Of a DNA stretch of 34,796 nt, positions 23,041 to 31,054 are shown piece after piece; the first letter of the stretch is position 1; every line of letters begins with the position of its first letter. A model generated the notes under the pieces. The model saw only the letters and a list, made by a program, of their open reading frames with translations, was not told where the DNA came from and did not search any database. The DNA is from an uncultured Collinsella sp. (GTDB lineage Bacteria; Actinomycetota; Coriobacteriia; Coriobacteriales; Coriobacteriaceae): assembly GCA_958438955.1 (NCBI GenBank), contig CAUBTS010000013.1, forward strand, positions 1 through 34,796. Direction: 5' to 3'. Made by a program: the position numbers and the translations under genes.

Positions 23041-23372
23041 ACGAAAGCCCCCTGATCGGCATCTCCAAGCTCAGTCGCTGGTTTAGTCTCGGACGCTTTG
23101 CGCGCAGCGACACGCTCGCGGCGTCCTAACCGGTTCGGTCTTAGCCTGCGCCATACCGATTACGTGCGCAGGAGCATTCCCCTAACATGACATCGCGCCG
23201 GTGTCGGGGAAATCACCGGGTTGACGCGCCGCTATAAACTAAGCAGCGAGAGCCATAGGCTCAAAAGAAGAGTTGTTGTCAATTCAATTTGACGGTACCC
23301 CTGTTTAACGAGGCGAGGAGACCTCGGCTTGCTTCCTCTCTCAGAGCTATCGTGTCGAAACCAGTCGCCCCC
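23009..23372 (-). ncRNA. ssrA: Transfer-messenger RNA (tmRNA)
   Basis: About 364 bases on the minus strand. The 5' end GGGGGCG pairs with CGCCTCC near the 3' end, leaving ACCA, with a G-U pair at the third position as in alanine tRNA. The 5' GACTGGTTTCGAC and 3' GGAGTTCGATTCTCC are the D-like and T-arm hallmarks. The tag frame (23280 down to 23242) reads DNNSSFEPMALAA then TAG; the hydrophobic ALAA end is the usual ClpXP signal. tmRNA with SmpB rescues stalled ribosomes. The gene appears whole, so phage insertion has preserved it. Confidence 0.96.
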
Positions 23373-23546
23373 GAATGTCGGGAAGTCTGGATGGCATTGG
23401 GCACGCGCACCCAACACCCGTCGACTTTTCAAGGAACGTGCAGGGCGAGCCCCGCTTGTGGAGTGTTATCTTACCACGTTCTGAAAGCGGACAGCTGTTC
23501 TATGCACGAGCTGTGAAGACCCCAATGTGCGCCGCACTTCGCACTT

Positions 23547-23574
23547 TTGTTACCGATTGCGTCACGTATATTTT
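23547..23574 (+). promoter_or_regulatory. Candidate promoter of the 23609 gene
   Basis: TTGTTA (23547-23552) and TATTTT (23569-23574) are 16 bases apart. The start would fall near 23581, just ahead of a GAAAGGA ribosome site. The 236 bases between ssrA and this gene hold no other gene that I can see. Confidence 0.4.
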
Positions 23575-23608
23575 CGCCAAGCAAAATTGACCCGTCGAAA
23601 GGACCGTT

Positions 23609-24043
23609 ATGGATACCAAACAGCAACTCGTCAATGCCCTCGCAGGCCTGGGTTCAACCATTACCGAAGCTATGGATGTCATCGAAGGCTTTGTCCCCTG
23701 TGGACATCCCGCCCTCACGGTATCGAACGCACTCGTCGCGCTGGACGCTGACGATGATGCAGCTCTCGCCCAGCAGCTTGAGACCGTCGAGGGCTTTATC
23801 GACCACGTGAGTGAGAACCGCGGCGTGGCCGCCTACCACGGCATCGAGGTCGAGCTCGCGGGTCCCAAAGCCGATCTGCTCGCAGCAATCCGCGAGGTAG
23901 GCGCCCTTATGCAGACCGCAGGCGTCAAGAACACCCAGGTCAACGAGTGGGTCTACCGCAGTCTGGCAGTACTCGACAGCTCCGACGAAAAGGCAGCCGA
24001 AAAGCTCGCAGAAAGTCCCGCCATTAAGGCCGAGCTTTTGTAA
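23609..24043 (+). CDS. Hypothetical small helical protein
   Basis: This 144-residue acidic protein (MDTKQQLVNALAGLGSTITEAMDVIEGF...) is predicted to be largely helical, with no membrane segment or catalytic motif. It has a good ribosome site (GAAAGGA, spacing 6) and ends EKLAESPAIKAELL. Codon use is less GC-biased than in the phage, so it belongs to the host. It stands alone on the + strand between ssrA and a convergent toxin-antitoxin pair. I do not recognise a family. Confidence 0.8.
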   Translation: MDTKQQLVNALAGLGSTITEAMDVIEGFVPCGHPALTVSNALVALDADDDAALAQQLETVEGFIDHVSENRGVAAYHGIEVELAGPKADLLAAIREVGALMQTAGVKNTQVNEWVYRSLAVLDSSDEKAAEKLAESPAIKAELL

Positions 24044-24101
24044 ATAGCAGACGCAGGCCCCTTGGCGCATCGTCGTCCAAGAGGCCCGCAAACAGTTCGC
24101 G

Positions 24102-24617
24102 TCAACCGATGGCCGCGCCGCCGCGTTCGGCCAAAGCCAGAATCGGCATCATTTGGCGCGGCGTCTTTGCTGCAAGATCGGCATGTTCGAGCAGTTTACG
24201 GTCGTTGGTCACCAAGTAATCGACCTGCGCGCGTTTGCATGCGGCGAGTACCAAGTTGTCCTCGTAATCGCGATGGAGCGTCAGATATTTGTCGGCTAGC
24301 CACAGATCGGATGCATCAGCGCCCACGGCCGTGGCGTTTTCGGTCATGTTCCGAACAAACGCCAACGCCGCATCGCCAATTGCACGGGCAGATGCCTCGT
24401 CGAGCGCTCCCCCGCTGGCAAGAACGCTGCGCTTCAGTTCGTGTTGGACAACGTACAGCACGTCCTTGGCGATATGCACCGGAAAGAACAGCAATGCCCC
24501 CGTCTCCGTCGCCTGACCAATAAACGCACGCGCGGCAAGCGACTCGGCATGGTCGACGCAAAACGAATCAACCCATACGTTGGCGTCTACCATGATCTTG
24601 AGAGGCGCCCCACTCAC
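24102..24617 (-). CDS. PIN-domain ribonuclease toxin
   Basis: This 171-residue protein opens MSGAPLKIMVDANVWVDSF, with the first PIN Asp at D11, and has ASDLWLADKYLTLHRDYEDNLVLAACKRAQVDYLVTNDRKLL, carrying the later acidic residues (DYEDNLV, TNDRKLL). PIN toxins cleave RNA using Mg bound by these acids. Its ATG overlaps the stop of the upstream antitoxin gene by four bases (ATGA), so the two are translated together. M9 is an alternative start. The RNA target cannot be read from sequence. Confidence 0.87.
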   Translation of the reverse strand: MSGAPLKIMVDANVWVDSFCVDHAESLAARAFIGQATETGALLFFPVHIAKDVLYVVQHELKRSVLASGGALDEASARAIGDAALAFVRNMTENATAVGADASDLWLADKYLTLHRDYEDNLVLAACKRAQVDYLVTNDRKLLEHADLAAKTPRQMMPILALAERGGAAIG

Positions 24618-24967
24618 TGGATCATCCCCTTTTGGCGATAATGCTCATCCATGGCTTCGGAATAGATTGTGTCCCAATCGCGGTCATCGGATACAGGCGA
24701 CGTAGCGATGCCCAGGTCCGCGTAAAGCTGATCCGCCGCCGCCCATGATGCGGCGAACGGAGTATCGTGCGCGACGGTTTGTTGCCGACCATCAACGGCA
24801 GACAGCACTTCCTCACACTGCCCGCCACCCTGTGCGACCTTGGCCACAACCTTTTTGATGAGCTCGGGCAGTGACCCGCCCGAAAGCCGCAGTGCCTCCT
24901 CGGCACGGTTCTTGACCTGGCGATCCACGCGAACGTTCACCTGCGCCATGCCGCTAACAGCACCCAC
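24614..24967 (-). CDS. Ribbon-helix-helix (RelB/DinJ-type) antitoxin
   Basis: The conserved part MAQVNVRVDRQVKNRAEEALRLSGGSLPELIKKVV is an RHH DNA-binding domain of the RelB/DinJ kind. The C-terminal half (AASWAAADQLYADLG ... DWDTIYSEAMDEHY) should wrap the PIN toxin. I place the start at GTG 24967, ten bases after AAGGGAG, giving 117 residues. ATG 24949 gives the minimal RHH protein. The protein probably represses its own operon through the GCTAGCA sites upstream. RHH antitoxin plus PIN toxin is a known type II pairing. Confidence 0.85.
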   Translation of the reverse strand: MGAVSGMAQVNVRVDRQVKNRAEEALRLSGGSLPELIKKVVAKVAQGGGQCEEVLSAVDGRQQTVAHDTPFAASWAAADQLYADLGIATSPVSDDRDWDTIYSEAMDEHYRQKGMIQ

Positions 24968-24989
24968 GTTGATTCCACTCCCTTCAAAT

Positions 24990-25027
24990 GCTAGCACCGC
25001 TAGCAACACTATATAGAGAAGCTAGCA
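24990..25027. promoter_or_regulatory. Operator region with three GCTAGCA sites
   Basis: GCTAGCA occurs at 24990, 24999 and 25021, each containing the palindrome GCTAGC, around an AT-rich core (CTATATAG) that can hold the antitoxin promoter. Iterated short palindromes are typical operators for RHH repressors, so autoregulation is likely. Confidence 0.65.
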
Positions 25028-25044
25028 AATGGTCAAATGCAAAA

Positions 25045-25086
25045 GGCCTGCGCCCAGACGACACCGATGCCGTCTGGGCGCAGGCC
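25045..25086 (-). terminator. Terminator of the P-type ATPase operon
   Basis: A 16-bp perfect stem (25045-25060 with 25071-25086) with a ten-base loop lies just behind the ATPase stop. On the minus strand it is followed by TTTTGCATTTG, as for a Rho-independent terminator. Confidence 0.88.
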
Positions 25087-25110
25087 AGATAACGTGAGCG
25101 AACACGTCTG

Positions 25111-27186
25111 CTAGCGCAGGTAAGCCTTTGCGTTGCCCAGGCTGTAGGCGATCGTCGAGCCGTTGTGCAGCAGCGACGACGCCTGCGGGGTAATCGCGCC
25201 GGTAATGCCCAGTGCCAAGAGCGCTGAGTTGGTGAGCATCACCTTGGAATACGAACTCGTCAGACGGTCGACAAGCCCCTGGCTCATGCGGCGCAGGCGC
25301 ACGATTGCGGCCAGATCCGTATCGGTCAGGATGATATCGGCGACCTCCTTGGCGATGTCGCTTCCGCCGCCCATTGCCAACCCCACGTCGGCCAAACCGA
25401 GCGCCGGCGAATCGTTGACGCCGTCGCCCACCATGGCAACGTGGCGCCCCTCGCGCTTAATGCGCTCCACATAGGCGTACTTGTCCTCGGGCAGCAGTTC
25501 GGCCTTAAACTCGTCGACACCCGCTTCGCGCGCAATGCGCTCGGCCGTGCGTTCCGAGTCGCCCGTGAGCATGACCACGTGCTTAACGCCCAGCGCATGC
25601 AGGTCGGCGATGGCCTCACGGACCCCGGACTTGAGCGGGTCCTCGATACCGAGCACGCCCACAACGGTGCCGTCGACCGCCAGGTACAGAGGCGACAGGC
25701 CCTGCATCTGGGACTCGATTTGCTCCTTAATGTCGGACTCGAGCTGCGCGCCCTCATCCTCAAACACAAAGTGTGCCGAGCCGATAATCGCGCGACGTCC
25801 TTCGATGGACGAAGCGATGCCGTGTGCCACGATGTACTCGACGGCAGCATGGCGCTCGCGGTGCTCGAGCCCGCGCTCGCGGGCGGCGTTGACCACGGCA
25901 CGCGCCACCGGATGCGGGAAATGCTCCTCCAAGCAAGCGGAAAGGCGCAGGACCTCATCCTCGCTCCAGCCGTCGGTCGTGAGCACGCAAGCTAGGCGCG
26001 GCTGGGCCTCGGTCAGCGTACCGGTCTTATCAAACACAATGGTGTCGGCCTTGGCAAACGACTCAAAGTACTTCGCACCCTTGACCATGACGCCCATCTT
26101 GGCAGCATCGCTCATGGCGGTCATGACGGCAACGGAACCCGTGAGCTTGAGTGCGCACGAATAGTCGACCATCAGTGCCGCCGAGGTCTTGATGAGGCTG
26201 CGGGTGGTAAGCGCAACCAGGCCCGCGAGCAGGAAGTTCCACGGGACGATCTTGTTGGCAAGGTCCTCCATATGCGACTGACCCTCGGACTTGAGCGAGT
26301 CGGCCGTCTGCACGAGCGAGACGATCGAACGGAGCTTAGTCTGAGCCGTGTTGGCGCGCACGCGCACCAAGATGCCGCCGTCTTCCACGACGGTGCCGGC
26401 GAACACGTCGTCGCCCACGCTGCGCTCGACGGCCAGCGGCTCGCCGGTCAGGGTCGCCTGGTTGACCATGGCGCTTCCCCGCTCGACCACACCGTCAATG
26501 CAGATGGACATGCCGGTGCGCACGGCTACCAAGTCGCCGGGCTCAAGCTCGGTCGCGGCAACGCTCACCTCGGTGTCGCCGACCACTTTTTGCGCCTTGT
26601 CGGGCACGTCGAGCAGCGAGTTGATGAGCTCGTTTTCGCTCATGGCGCGGGTGTAGTCCTCGAGCAGCTCGCCCACGTTGAGCAGGAACATCGTCTGCCC
26701 CGCGGTGTCGACATCACGCTTGACAAACGAAATGCCGATGGCCGAAGCGTCGAGCACAGGAACGGTCAGACGCGGCTGCGCCAGCTCATGAAGGGCAGCG
26801 CGCAAAAATGCCATGTAACCGGCCACGACAAACACCGCACGCAGGGGCGTCGGCAAGAACCAGCGGCGCGCGTAGTGGGCGCCGATAAGTGTGGCAAGAT
26901 CCATGACGAGCTTGTGCTTGCGTGGCTCAAGCTGCATCACGTAACCCGTCTTTGCGTCGGCAATGGCCTGGGCATCGAGTGCGCCCAAGGCGTCGAGCAC
27001 GCTTGCGCGGCGCGGCTCGTCGTACTCCAGCGCCATCTGGCCAATACGGCCATAAACGCGCACCTTGTGCACGCCGTCGATATCGCCGCTGAGCTTAAGA
27101 AGTGCGTCGAGATCACTCTCTGGCACAGGACCCGCCAATTGAAGACGGGTCCTGCCGGGGATCTCGCTAATAATCGAGAATCTCAT
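25111..27186 (-). CDS. Heavy-metal P1B-type ATPase with atypical SCA motif
   Basis: This 691-residue membrane pump has all catalytic parts: actuator TGEP (in LTGEPLAVER), phosphorylation motif DKTGTLT at D386, nucleotide-domain HPVARAV, and GDGVNDSPALGLADVGLAMG. In the metal-binding membrane helix the usual CPC/CPx motif is replaced by DYSCALKL (341-348). The N-terminal ~65 residues resemble a heavy-metal-associated fold but lack CxxC. Together with the upstream DUF6110 gene this marks a distinct branch of metal pumps seen in Firmicutes and Actinobacteria. The metal is unknown; a transition metal such as Mn, Fe or Zn is plausible. ATG 27186 overlaps no other gene. Confidence 0.92.
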   Translation of the reverse strand: MRFSIISEIPGRTRLQLAGPVPESDLDALLKLSGDIDGVHKVRVYGRIGQMALEYDEPRRASVLDALGALDAQAIADAKTGYVMQLEPRKHKLVMDLATLIGAHYARRWFLPTPLRAVFVVAGYMAFLRAALHELAQPRLTVPVLDASAIGISFVKRDVDTAGQTMFLLNVGELLEDYTRAMSENELINSLLDVPDKAQKVVGDTEVSVAATELEPGDLVAVRTGMSICIDGVVERGSAMVNQATLTGEPLAVERSVGDDVFAGTVVEDGGILVRVRANTAQTKLRSIVSLVQTADSLKSEGQSHMEDLANKIVPWNFLLAGLVALTTRSLIKTSAALMVDYSCALKLTGSVAVMTAMSDAAKMGVMVKGAKYFESFAKADTIVFDKTGTLTEAQPRLACVLTTDGWSEDEVLRLSACLEEHFPHPVARAVVNAARERGLEHRERHAAVEYIVAHGIASSIEGRRAIIGSAHFVFEDEGAQLESDIKEQIESQMQGLSPLYLAVDGTVVGVLGIEDPLKSGVREAIADLHALGVKHVVMLTGDSERTAERIAREAGVDEFKAELLPEDKYAYVERIKREGRHVAMVGDGVNDSPALGLADVGLAMGGGSDIAKEVADIILTDTDLAAIVRLRRMSQGLVDRLTSSYSKVMLTNSALLALGITGAITPQASSLLHNGSTIAYSLGNAKAYLR

Positions 27187-27204
27187 AGTTTGTGCCTGGG
27201 AGCG

Positions 27205-27450
27205 TTACTCGGCTGCCTCGTCAGCAGCGGCCTCGCTCTGGGTGATGTAGGCAGCCTCGGCAACCATGTCGTCGACATTAGCCTTGGCCTGCTCGACCAT
27301 GTCCTGGTAGCAGTTCTTGATGCGCATGCCGCACGCGATACCCTGCACGCAGGCATTCTTGACCGGAGCGCTGGTAAGCAGCTTGATGCCGGCCGTGCCA
27401 AGCAGAAAACCGCCACCGACAAGCAGGGTATTGAACGTCGACTTCTTCAT
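27205..27450 (-). CDS. DUF6110-type small membrane protein
   Basis: This 81-residue protein (MKKSTFNTLLVGGGFLLGTAGIKLL...) has one N-terminal transmembrane segment and then AGIKLLTSAPVKNACVQGIACGMRIKN, with two Cys residues, and an acidic helical tail. It matches the DUF6110 family, whose genes sit directly before metal ATPases of this kind. It probably helps deliver or sense the metal. ATG 27450 follows AGGGAGAAG; the longer upstream frame has no ribosome site. Confidence 0.82.
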   Translation of the reverse strand: MKKSTFNTLLVGGGFLLGTAGIKLLTSAPVKNACVQGIACGMRIKNCYQDMVEQAKANVDDMVAEAAYITQSEAAADEAAE

Positions 27451-27541
27451 GTTGCTTCTCCCTCTTGCCGCATTGGACGCGGCACGGTGCCTCAGCACCC
27501 GAGCAAACAAGTTTGCTCGAGCACACTTTTGGAAAATATTT

Positions 27542-27556
27542 TAGTTTATCTAACTA
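27542..27556. promoter_or_regulatory. Possible DtxR/MntR-type box upstream of the metal ATPase operon
   Basis: TAGTTTATCTAACTA is an inverted repeat (TAGTT-N5-AACTA) in an AT-rich stretch about 95 bases before the DUF6110 start. Its TTAG/AAC halves resemble sites of DtxR-family metal repressors. The rest of the 413-base gap (27451-27863) carries hairpins and a palindrome but no gene that I can support. Confidence 0.4.
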
Positions 27557-27643
27557 TTGAGGTCAACAAAGGTTAACTTTTTGGAAATCTTGGGGGGGTG
27601 CGATGTGACCAAGGGACCGTACCCGCGCCACATCCACAAAACA

Positions 27644-27668
27644 ATGGGCGTGCCGACGGCACGCCCAT
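27644..27668 (-). terminator. Terminator-like hairpin behind gatB
   Basis: An 11-bp perfect stem ATGGGCGTGCC/GGCACGCCCAT with loop GAC is followed on the minus strand by TTGTTTTG. It can stop the gatCAB transcript. Confidence 0.65.
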
Positions 27669-27719
27669 TCACTCTATTCCATTCAGCCCCACCTGACCCG
27701 AACGGCCGAGTCGTTGCAG

Positions 27720-27858
27720 AACCCGGGAGCCCCGGCAGGGCGGGTGCTTGCTCAAAATGAGTTCCGCACGCAAAGAAGGCCACTTAATGTGGCCTTCGTC
27801 TTGCGCAGGACTGTTCGAAATTTTGAGGAAGCACCCGCCCTGCCGGGGCTCCCGGGTT
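27720..27858. repeat. 139-bp nested palindrome
   Basis: Outer arms of 30 bases (27720-27749 and 27829-27858) are perfect inverted copies. Inside, CTCAAAAT and ATTTTGAG also pair, and the centre is a 9-bp hairpin GAAGGCCAC/GTGGCCTTC (27775-27797). It begins six bases after the gatB stop. The central hairpin may act as a terminator, but the whole is far longer than one and resembles a miniature transposable or REP-like element. Confidence 0.85.
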
Positions 27859-27863
27859 CCCGC

Positions 27864-29540
27864 TTACGAGAGCGACGTTCTCAGCAACTCGTTGAAGAGC
27901 TTCGGGTTGCCCTTGCCGCGACTCGCCTTCATGCATTGGCCCACCAAAAAGCCGATGACCTTCTGGTTGCCGTCACGATACTGCTGCGCCTGATCGGCAC
28001 AGTTTGCCAGCACCTCGTCCACAATCGGCTGCAGCGCGCCGGCATCGCTCACCTGACGCATGCCGCGCTCGTCGACGATCTTGTTGGGATCGTCGCCGGT
28101 CTGGGCCATGGCCTCAAAGACCTCGTGCGCCTGGTTGGAGCTGATGGCATCGGTCGCGAGCAACTTGGCAAGAGCTGCCACCTGAGCCGGCGCGATGCCG
28201 GACTCGGCCAGCGAGACGCCCGCGCCCTTAAGGTAGGCGATCATCTCGTTCACCAGCAGGTTTGCGACCGTCTGGGCCTCCTTGCCAGCCATACCGGCAG
28301 CGGCGGCCTCAAAGAACTCGGCAAACTCCGGGTCGCCGGCGATCTGCTCGGCATCGGCCGTCTTAATGCCAAAGTCGGCCTCAAAACGGGCGCGCTTGGC
28401 ATCGGGCAGCTCGGGGATCTCGCCACGGCAGCGGTCGATGAACTCGTCGTCCAGATCGAATGGCGCCAGATCGGGGTCAGGGAACAGGCGATAGTCGTCG
28501 GCCGTTTCCTTCACACGCATGACCACGGTGCGCTTACGGCTGGGCTCCCAGTGGCGGGTCTCCTGATAGATGATGCCGCCCTCCTCGAGCACCTCGGCCT
28601 GGCGGCAGATCTCGTAGGCAAGGCCATCGTGCAGGCTCTTAAACGAGTTGAGGTTCTTGAGCTCGGTCTTGGTGCCCAACTTGGTCTCGCCGCGGCGGCG
28701 CAGCGACACATTGCCGTCGCAACGCATGGAGCCCTTCTCCATGGAGCAGTCCGAAATGCCCAGCGTCACAAAGATGCGACGGAGCTTTTCCATAAACAGA
28801 CGCGCTTCCTCGGGCGTGCGCAGATCGGGCTCAGTCACGAGCTCGATCAGCGGCGTACCGCAGCGGTTGTAGTCGACGAGCGACTCGGCCGCGGCGGTAA
28901 TGCGGCCCTCGGCACCGCCCACGTGCACCATCTTGGCAGCGTCCTCCTCCATGTGGATGCGCAGGATGCGGATGGGCACCGTGTAGGAACCGTCCTCGCG
29001 ACGCTCGGGCATCTGCAGGCTGGACGCATCGTAGCTGGCCAGGTGACCGGCGCGCTGGTTACCCTCGCGCATGGTCGACGTCATGGACGTGGACAGGCCC
29101 TCGGCGTTGGCCGAGGCGCTCGCCAGGCTCTGGGCCTCGGCCTCGCCAAACGCGCAGTCGGGGCGCTCGGCGGCACCGCGACCGGTCACGTCCAGGTCCA
29201 GGTGGCCGTACATGGCAAAGGCGACCGGACCCTGCGTGGTCTGGAAGTTCTTGGCCATGTCGGGATAGAAGTAGTGCTTGCGGTAGAACATCGAGTGGCG
29301 CTGGATCTCGCAGTTGGTGGCGAGACCGGCCTTGACGATGCTCTCGATGGCGCGCTTGTTGGGCACCGGCAGGGCGCCGGGCAGGCCCAGGCACACCGGG
29401 CACACGTTGGCGTTGGGCTCGTCATCGTGGCTAAGCTTGCAGTTGCAGAACATCTTGGTGTCGAGTGCGGTGAGCTCGGTATGGATCTCCAGGCCGATCA
29501 CGGCCTCCCAATCCTGCAGGACCTCGGAAAGCTCCTTCAT
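27864..29540 (-). CDS. gatB: Asp-tRNA(Asn)/Glu-tRNA(Gln) amidotransferase subunit B
   Basis: This 558-residue subunit binds and activates mischarged tRNA with ATP so it can be amidated. Typical segments are WEAVIGLEIHTEL at the start, FYRKHYFYPDMAKNFQ, HMEEDAAKMVHV, DYNRCGTPLIELVTEPD, EKGSMRCDGNVSLR, and a C-terminal YqeY-like tail ending GKGNPKLFNELL. Cys 32, 34, 47 and 50 form a probable zinc site. Residues ~121-185 are an insertion absent from the usual ~480-residue enzymes. ATG 29540 shares one base with the gatA stop. It is the last gene of the gatCAB operon. Confidence 0.97.
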   Translation of the reverse strand: MKELSEVLQDWEAVIGLEIHTELTALDTKMFCNCKLSHDDEPNANVCPVCLGLPGALPVPNKRAIESIVKAGLATNCEIQRHSMFYRKHYFYPDMAKNFQTTQGPVAFAMYGHLDLDVTGRGAAERPDCAFGEAEAQSLASASANAEGLSTSMTSTMREGNQRAGHLASYDASSLQMPERREDGSYTVPIRILRIHMEEDAAKMVHVGGAEGRITAAAESLVDYNRCGTPLIELVTEPDLRTPEEARLFMEKLRRIFVTLGISDCSMEKGSMRCDGNVSLRRRGETKLGTKTELKNLNSFKSLHDGLAYEICRQAEVLEEGGIIYQETRHWEPSRKRTVVMRVKETADDYRLFPDPDLAPFDLDDEFIDRCRGEIPELPDAKRARFEADFGIKTADAEQIAGDPEFAEFFEAAAAGMAGKEAQTVANLLVNEMIAYLKGAGVSLAESGIAPAQVAALAKLLATDAISSNQAHEVFEAMAQTGDDPNKIVDERGMRQVSDAGALQPIVDEVLANCADQAQQYRDGNQKVIGFLVGQCMKASRGKGNPKLFNELLRTSLS

Positions 29541-31054
29541 TACAGCTCGCCTCCCTTCCCGGCAAAATCGGGCGCGATGGAAAGCGCGGGCGCACCCGTG
29601 GCGGCATCGGCAAAGCCGCGCTCCAGGGCGCGGGCAAACGTGAGCAGCTGACGGTCCTTAAAGGCCGGACCCACCAGCTGGGCAGAAACGGGCAGCTGAG
29701 TATCCTCGCCCAGGCCCAGCGGCACTGAGATACCACCGTTGCCGCAGATGTTGAGCGAGATGGTGTACAGGTCGGAGAGGTACATCTGCGTGGGGTCGCT
29801 GATCTCGCCAAACTTAAAGGCTGTGCGCGGCGAGGCGGGCATGAGGATGGTGTCCACCTTGGCATACGCGGCGTCGTAGTCCTGCGTGATGAGCGTACGG
29901 GCCTTTTGCGCAGCGTAGTAGTACTTGTCGTACACGCCCGAGCTCAGCAGGTAGGCGCCGAGCATCTGACGGCGCTTGGCCTCGGCGCCAAAACCGTGGG
30001 CGCGCGAGAGCGAGCTCTGGTCGGACAGGTTGGCGCAGCCCTCCTCCTGATAGCCGTAACGGATGCCGTCAAAACGTGCCAGGTTGGAGAACGCCTCGGC
30101 CGGGCCGATGACGTAGTAGGCGGCGATGGCGGCGTCCAGGTGCGGCAGGTCGACCTCGACCAGCTCGGCGCCCTGGTCCTGCAGCTCCTGGGCGGCGCGC
30201 TGAACAGCGGCCTTGACCTCGGGCGTCAGACCCTCGGCCTCCATAAACGCGGGGATGATGCCCACGCGCTTGCCCTCGATGCCGTCGTTGAGATGCTCGG
30301 TAAAGTCGACGGCGCAATCCTGGCTGGTGCAGTCGTACGGATCGTGGCCCGCGCCGGTAAGCGCGTTCATGGCCAGCGCGACGTCCTCGACCGTGCGGCC
30401 GAAGGGGCCAACCTGGTCGAGCGACGAGCCAAAGGCAACCACGCCGTAACGGCTCACGGCGCCATACGTGGGCTTATAGCCCACCACGCCGCACAGCGAC
30501 GCCGGCTGGCGAATGGAGCCGCCGGTGTCCGAGCCCAGCGAGAGCGCGACCTCGCCCGCGGCGACGGCTGCAGCGGAGCCGCCCGAAGAGCCGCCGGGCA
30601 CGCGCTCGGTATCCCAGGGGTTGTTGGTGCGGTGGAACGCCGAGCTCTCGGTAGAGCTGCCAAAGGCAAACTCGTCCATGTTGGCCTTGCCCATGGGCAG
30701 GCAGCCGGCATCGAGCATGCGCTGGACGCAGGTAGCGGTATAGACGCTCTGGTAGTCCTCGAGCATGCGGGAAGCACAGGTGGTGCGCGTGCCCACAAGG
30801 TTCATGTTGTCCTTGATGGCCAGCGGCACGCCCGCAAGCGGGGGCAGCGGCTTGCCTGCGGCACGGTCGGCATCCACGCGCGCGGCGGCCTCGAGCGCGA
30901 GCTCGGGCGCCACCTGCAGGAATGCCTGGACCCCGCCCTCGCGCGCCTCGATGGCGGCAAGGGAGGCCTGGGCCACCTCGGTAGCGGTAAAGTCGCCGGC
31001 GGCAACGCCCGCGGCGATCTGGACGGCGGTAAGGGAATCGAAGCTCTGCGCCAT
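29540..31054 (-). CDS. gatA: Asp-tRNA(Asn)/Glu-tRNA(Gln) amidotransferase subunit A
   Basis: This 504-residue amidase releases ammonia from glutamine for the tRNA reaction. The Ser-cisSer-Lys triad is complete: K81 in LAIKDNMN, S156 in VPGGSSGGSAA and the nucleophile S180 in GSDTGGSIRQPAS, with the spacing known for GatA. RVPGGSSGGS and QVGPFGRTVEDVALAMNAL are signature segments. Length is normal. ATG 31054 shares one base with the gatC stop, so the operon is tightly coupled. Confidence 0.98.
   Translation of the reverse strand: MAQSFDSLTAVQIAAGVAAGDFTATEVAQASLAAIEAREGGVQAFLQVAPELALEAAARVDADRAAGKPLPPLAGVPLAIKDNMNLVGTRTTCASRMLEDYQSVYTATCVQRMLDAGCLPMGKANMDEFAFGSSTESSAFHRTNNPWDTERVPGGSSGGSAAAVAAGEVALSLGSDTGGSIRQPASLCGVVGYKPTYGAVSRYGVVAFGSSLDQVGPFGRTVEDVALAMNALTGAGHDPYDCTSQDCAVDFTEHLNDGIEGKRVGIIPAFMEAEGLTPEVKAAVQRAAQELQDQGAELVEVDLPHLDAAIAAYYVIGPAEAFSNLARFDGIRYGYQEEGCANLSDQSSLSRAHGFGAEAKRRQMLGAYLLSSGVYDKYYYAAQKARTLITQDYDAAYAKVDTILMPASPRTAFKFGEISDPTQMYLSDLYTISLNICGNGGISVPLGLGEDTQLPVSAQLVGPAFKDRQLLTFARALERGFADAATGAPALSIAPDFAGKGGEL

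Noticed and set aside
23232..23590. Several 65-75-codon frames over and beside ssrA
   Set aside because: They overlap the structured tmRNA or its promoter region on both strands and have no ribosome sites.
26272..27576. A 434-codon + strand frame over the P-type ATPase
   Set aside because: It is the antisense shadow of a gene with all catalytic motifs; the product matches no family.
27714..29651. A 645-codon + strand frame over gatB
   Set aside because: It is the antisense shadow of gatB and runs through the palindrome; no recognisable domain.
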